This document shows positions 63,345 to 64,000 of a stretch of DNA of 64,000 nucleotides, one piece after another. The first letter of the stretch is position 1. The number at the start of each line of letters is the position of its first letter. Origin of the DNA: Porphyromonas somerae DSM 23386 (GTDB lineage: Bacteria > Bacteroidota > Bacteroidia > Bacteroidales > Porphyromonadaceae); contig NZ_AQVC01000009.1 in the NCBI RefSeq assembly GCF_000372405.1, positions 1 to 64,000 of the forward strand, in the 5' to 3' direction. Below the pieces are notes generated by a model. The model was not told where the DNA came from. It did not search any database and saw only the letters and a program-made list of their open reading frames with translations. A program made the translations under genes and the position numbers.

Positions 63345-63989
63345 ATGATTAAGACTCTCAAACGTTTAGGAGCTTACATGGGAGGGCGCAAATACTTGTT
63401 GCCTTGCTCCGTAGCACTGTCGGCAGTCAACGGACTGCTGTCGCTTGTCCCATTCGTACTTTTGTGGCTCGTGGTACGCACACTACTAACAGCCAAAGGC
63501 AACCTCTCAGACACGCCCCTTATAGACTATGCCCTATGGGCTTTTATCATATCGGTGTCGAACGTGTTGCTCTACTTTTTGGCACTGATGCTTTCTCATC
63601 TTGCGGCATTCCGTATCGAAACCAACATGAGACGCAAAGCGATGCAACGACTGATGCGTGCACCATTGGGCTATTTCGATGGCCAAAACACGGGGCGTAT
63701 GCGCAAAATTATTGATGAGGATTCAGGACAGACACATACTTTCGTGGCGCACCTACTACCTGATGTGGCGAGTTGTGTCGTTGCTCCGATAGGTGTTATC
63801 GTATTGATATTCTCTGTGGATTGGCAGTTGGGAGTGGCTGCAATGATACCTCTCGTTGGTGCTATAGGCATTATGGGGTATATGATGAACCCAAAGAACA
63901 ACCAATTTCAAAGGCTCTACCTTGATGCACAGGAGAAGATGGGGGCCCTAGATTCCGCAAGTCGAGTGAGGGGTAAAAAAGAAGGGTGA
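63345..63989 (+). pseudogene. ABC exporter, N-terminal part only
   Basis: The 214-codon frame encodes the membrane domain of a fused ABC exporter: helices at about 17-48, 61-85, 139-160 and 162-182, and the coupling-type segment GYFDGQNTGRMRKIIDEDSG. After YLDAQEKMGA, at about 63944, the sequence (LDSASRVRGKKEG, then TGA) no longer looks like the family, and no ATP-binding domain follows. The gene is either disrupted by another insertion or the sequence is misjoined near the window end. It would pair with a second exporter subunit downstream. Confidence 0.7.
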
Positions 63990-64000
63990 GATTTCTTGCG

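Overview
The window suggests a Bacteroidota (Bacteroidales) chromosome, most likely Porphyromonas or a close relative. The basis is the purH-mreBCD-pbp2-rodA order, promoters of the TAnnTTTG type, weak use of Shine-Dalgarno sites, and a complete conjugative transposon of the CTnDOT/CTnERL family. The genus is an inference from overall protein character, not from a search.

Region 1 (1-9694) is host chromosome. It holds a palindrome-rich intergenic block, purH, then the cell-shape cluster mreB, mreC, mreD, PBP2 (mrdA) and rodA, and two acyltransferase-like genes (DUF2156 and GNAT), all on the + strand. A second palindrome-rich block follows at about 9.4-9.6 kb.

Region 2 (9695-62544, about 52.8 kb) is an integrative conjugative element bounded by two copies of the CTnDOT-type core GTANNTTTGC. 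From left to right it contains: a structured non-coding left end; a small + strand operon with pcfK/pcfJ-like genes and DUF3873; a transfer operon on the - strand that matches traA to traQ in order, plus a lysozyme; mobABC on the + strand with an oriT-like leader; an AT-rich cargo cassette (AAA ATPase with DUF4143, then a KAP P-loop NTPase) under its own promoter; the regulators rteC, rteB and rteA with tetQ; a giant helicase/methylase; the excision operon xis2c-xis2d-orf3-exc; two further helix-turn-helix genes; a RhuM-like gene; and a 411-residue IntDOT-type integrase. In this family tetracycline acts through tetQ-rteA-rteB, RteB activates rteC, RteC activates the xis2c operon, and the excision proteins then switch on transfer.

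Several parts are damaged. tetQ has a one-base insertion in a homopolymer. An IS1182-like element sits in the tetQ leader and cuts the tetQ-rteA-rteB operon off from its promoter; its own transposase carries an in-frame TAG. The cargo ATPase is split by an IS66-family element with a perfect 8-bp target duplication. The mobilization and transfer genes look intact.

Region 3 (62545-64000) is host sequence again: a short leader with an intrinsic terminator, a TetR-type regulator and the start of an ABC exporter whose sequence stops matching the family about 55 bases before the window ends.

The least explained signals are a 121-nt multi-helix hairpin followed by an intrinsic terminator upstream of a short dihydrofolate-reductase-like gene (40.5-40.75 kb), the KAP NTPase cassette as a possible PifA-like phage-exclusion cargo, a leader motif repeated before several element genes, and nested miniature palindromic elements at cassette borders.
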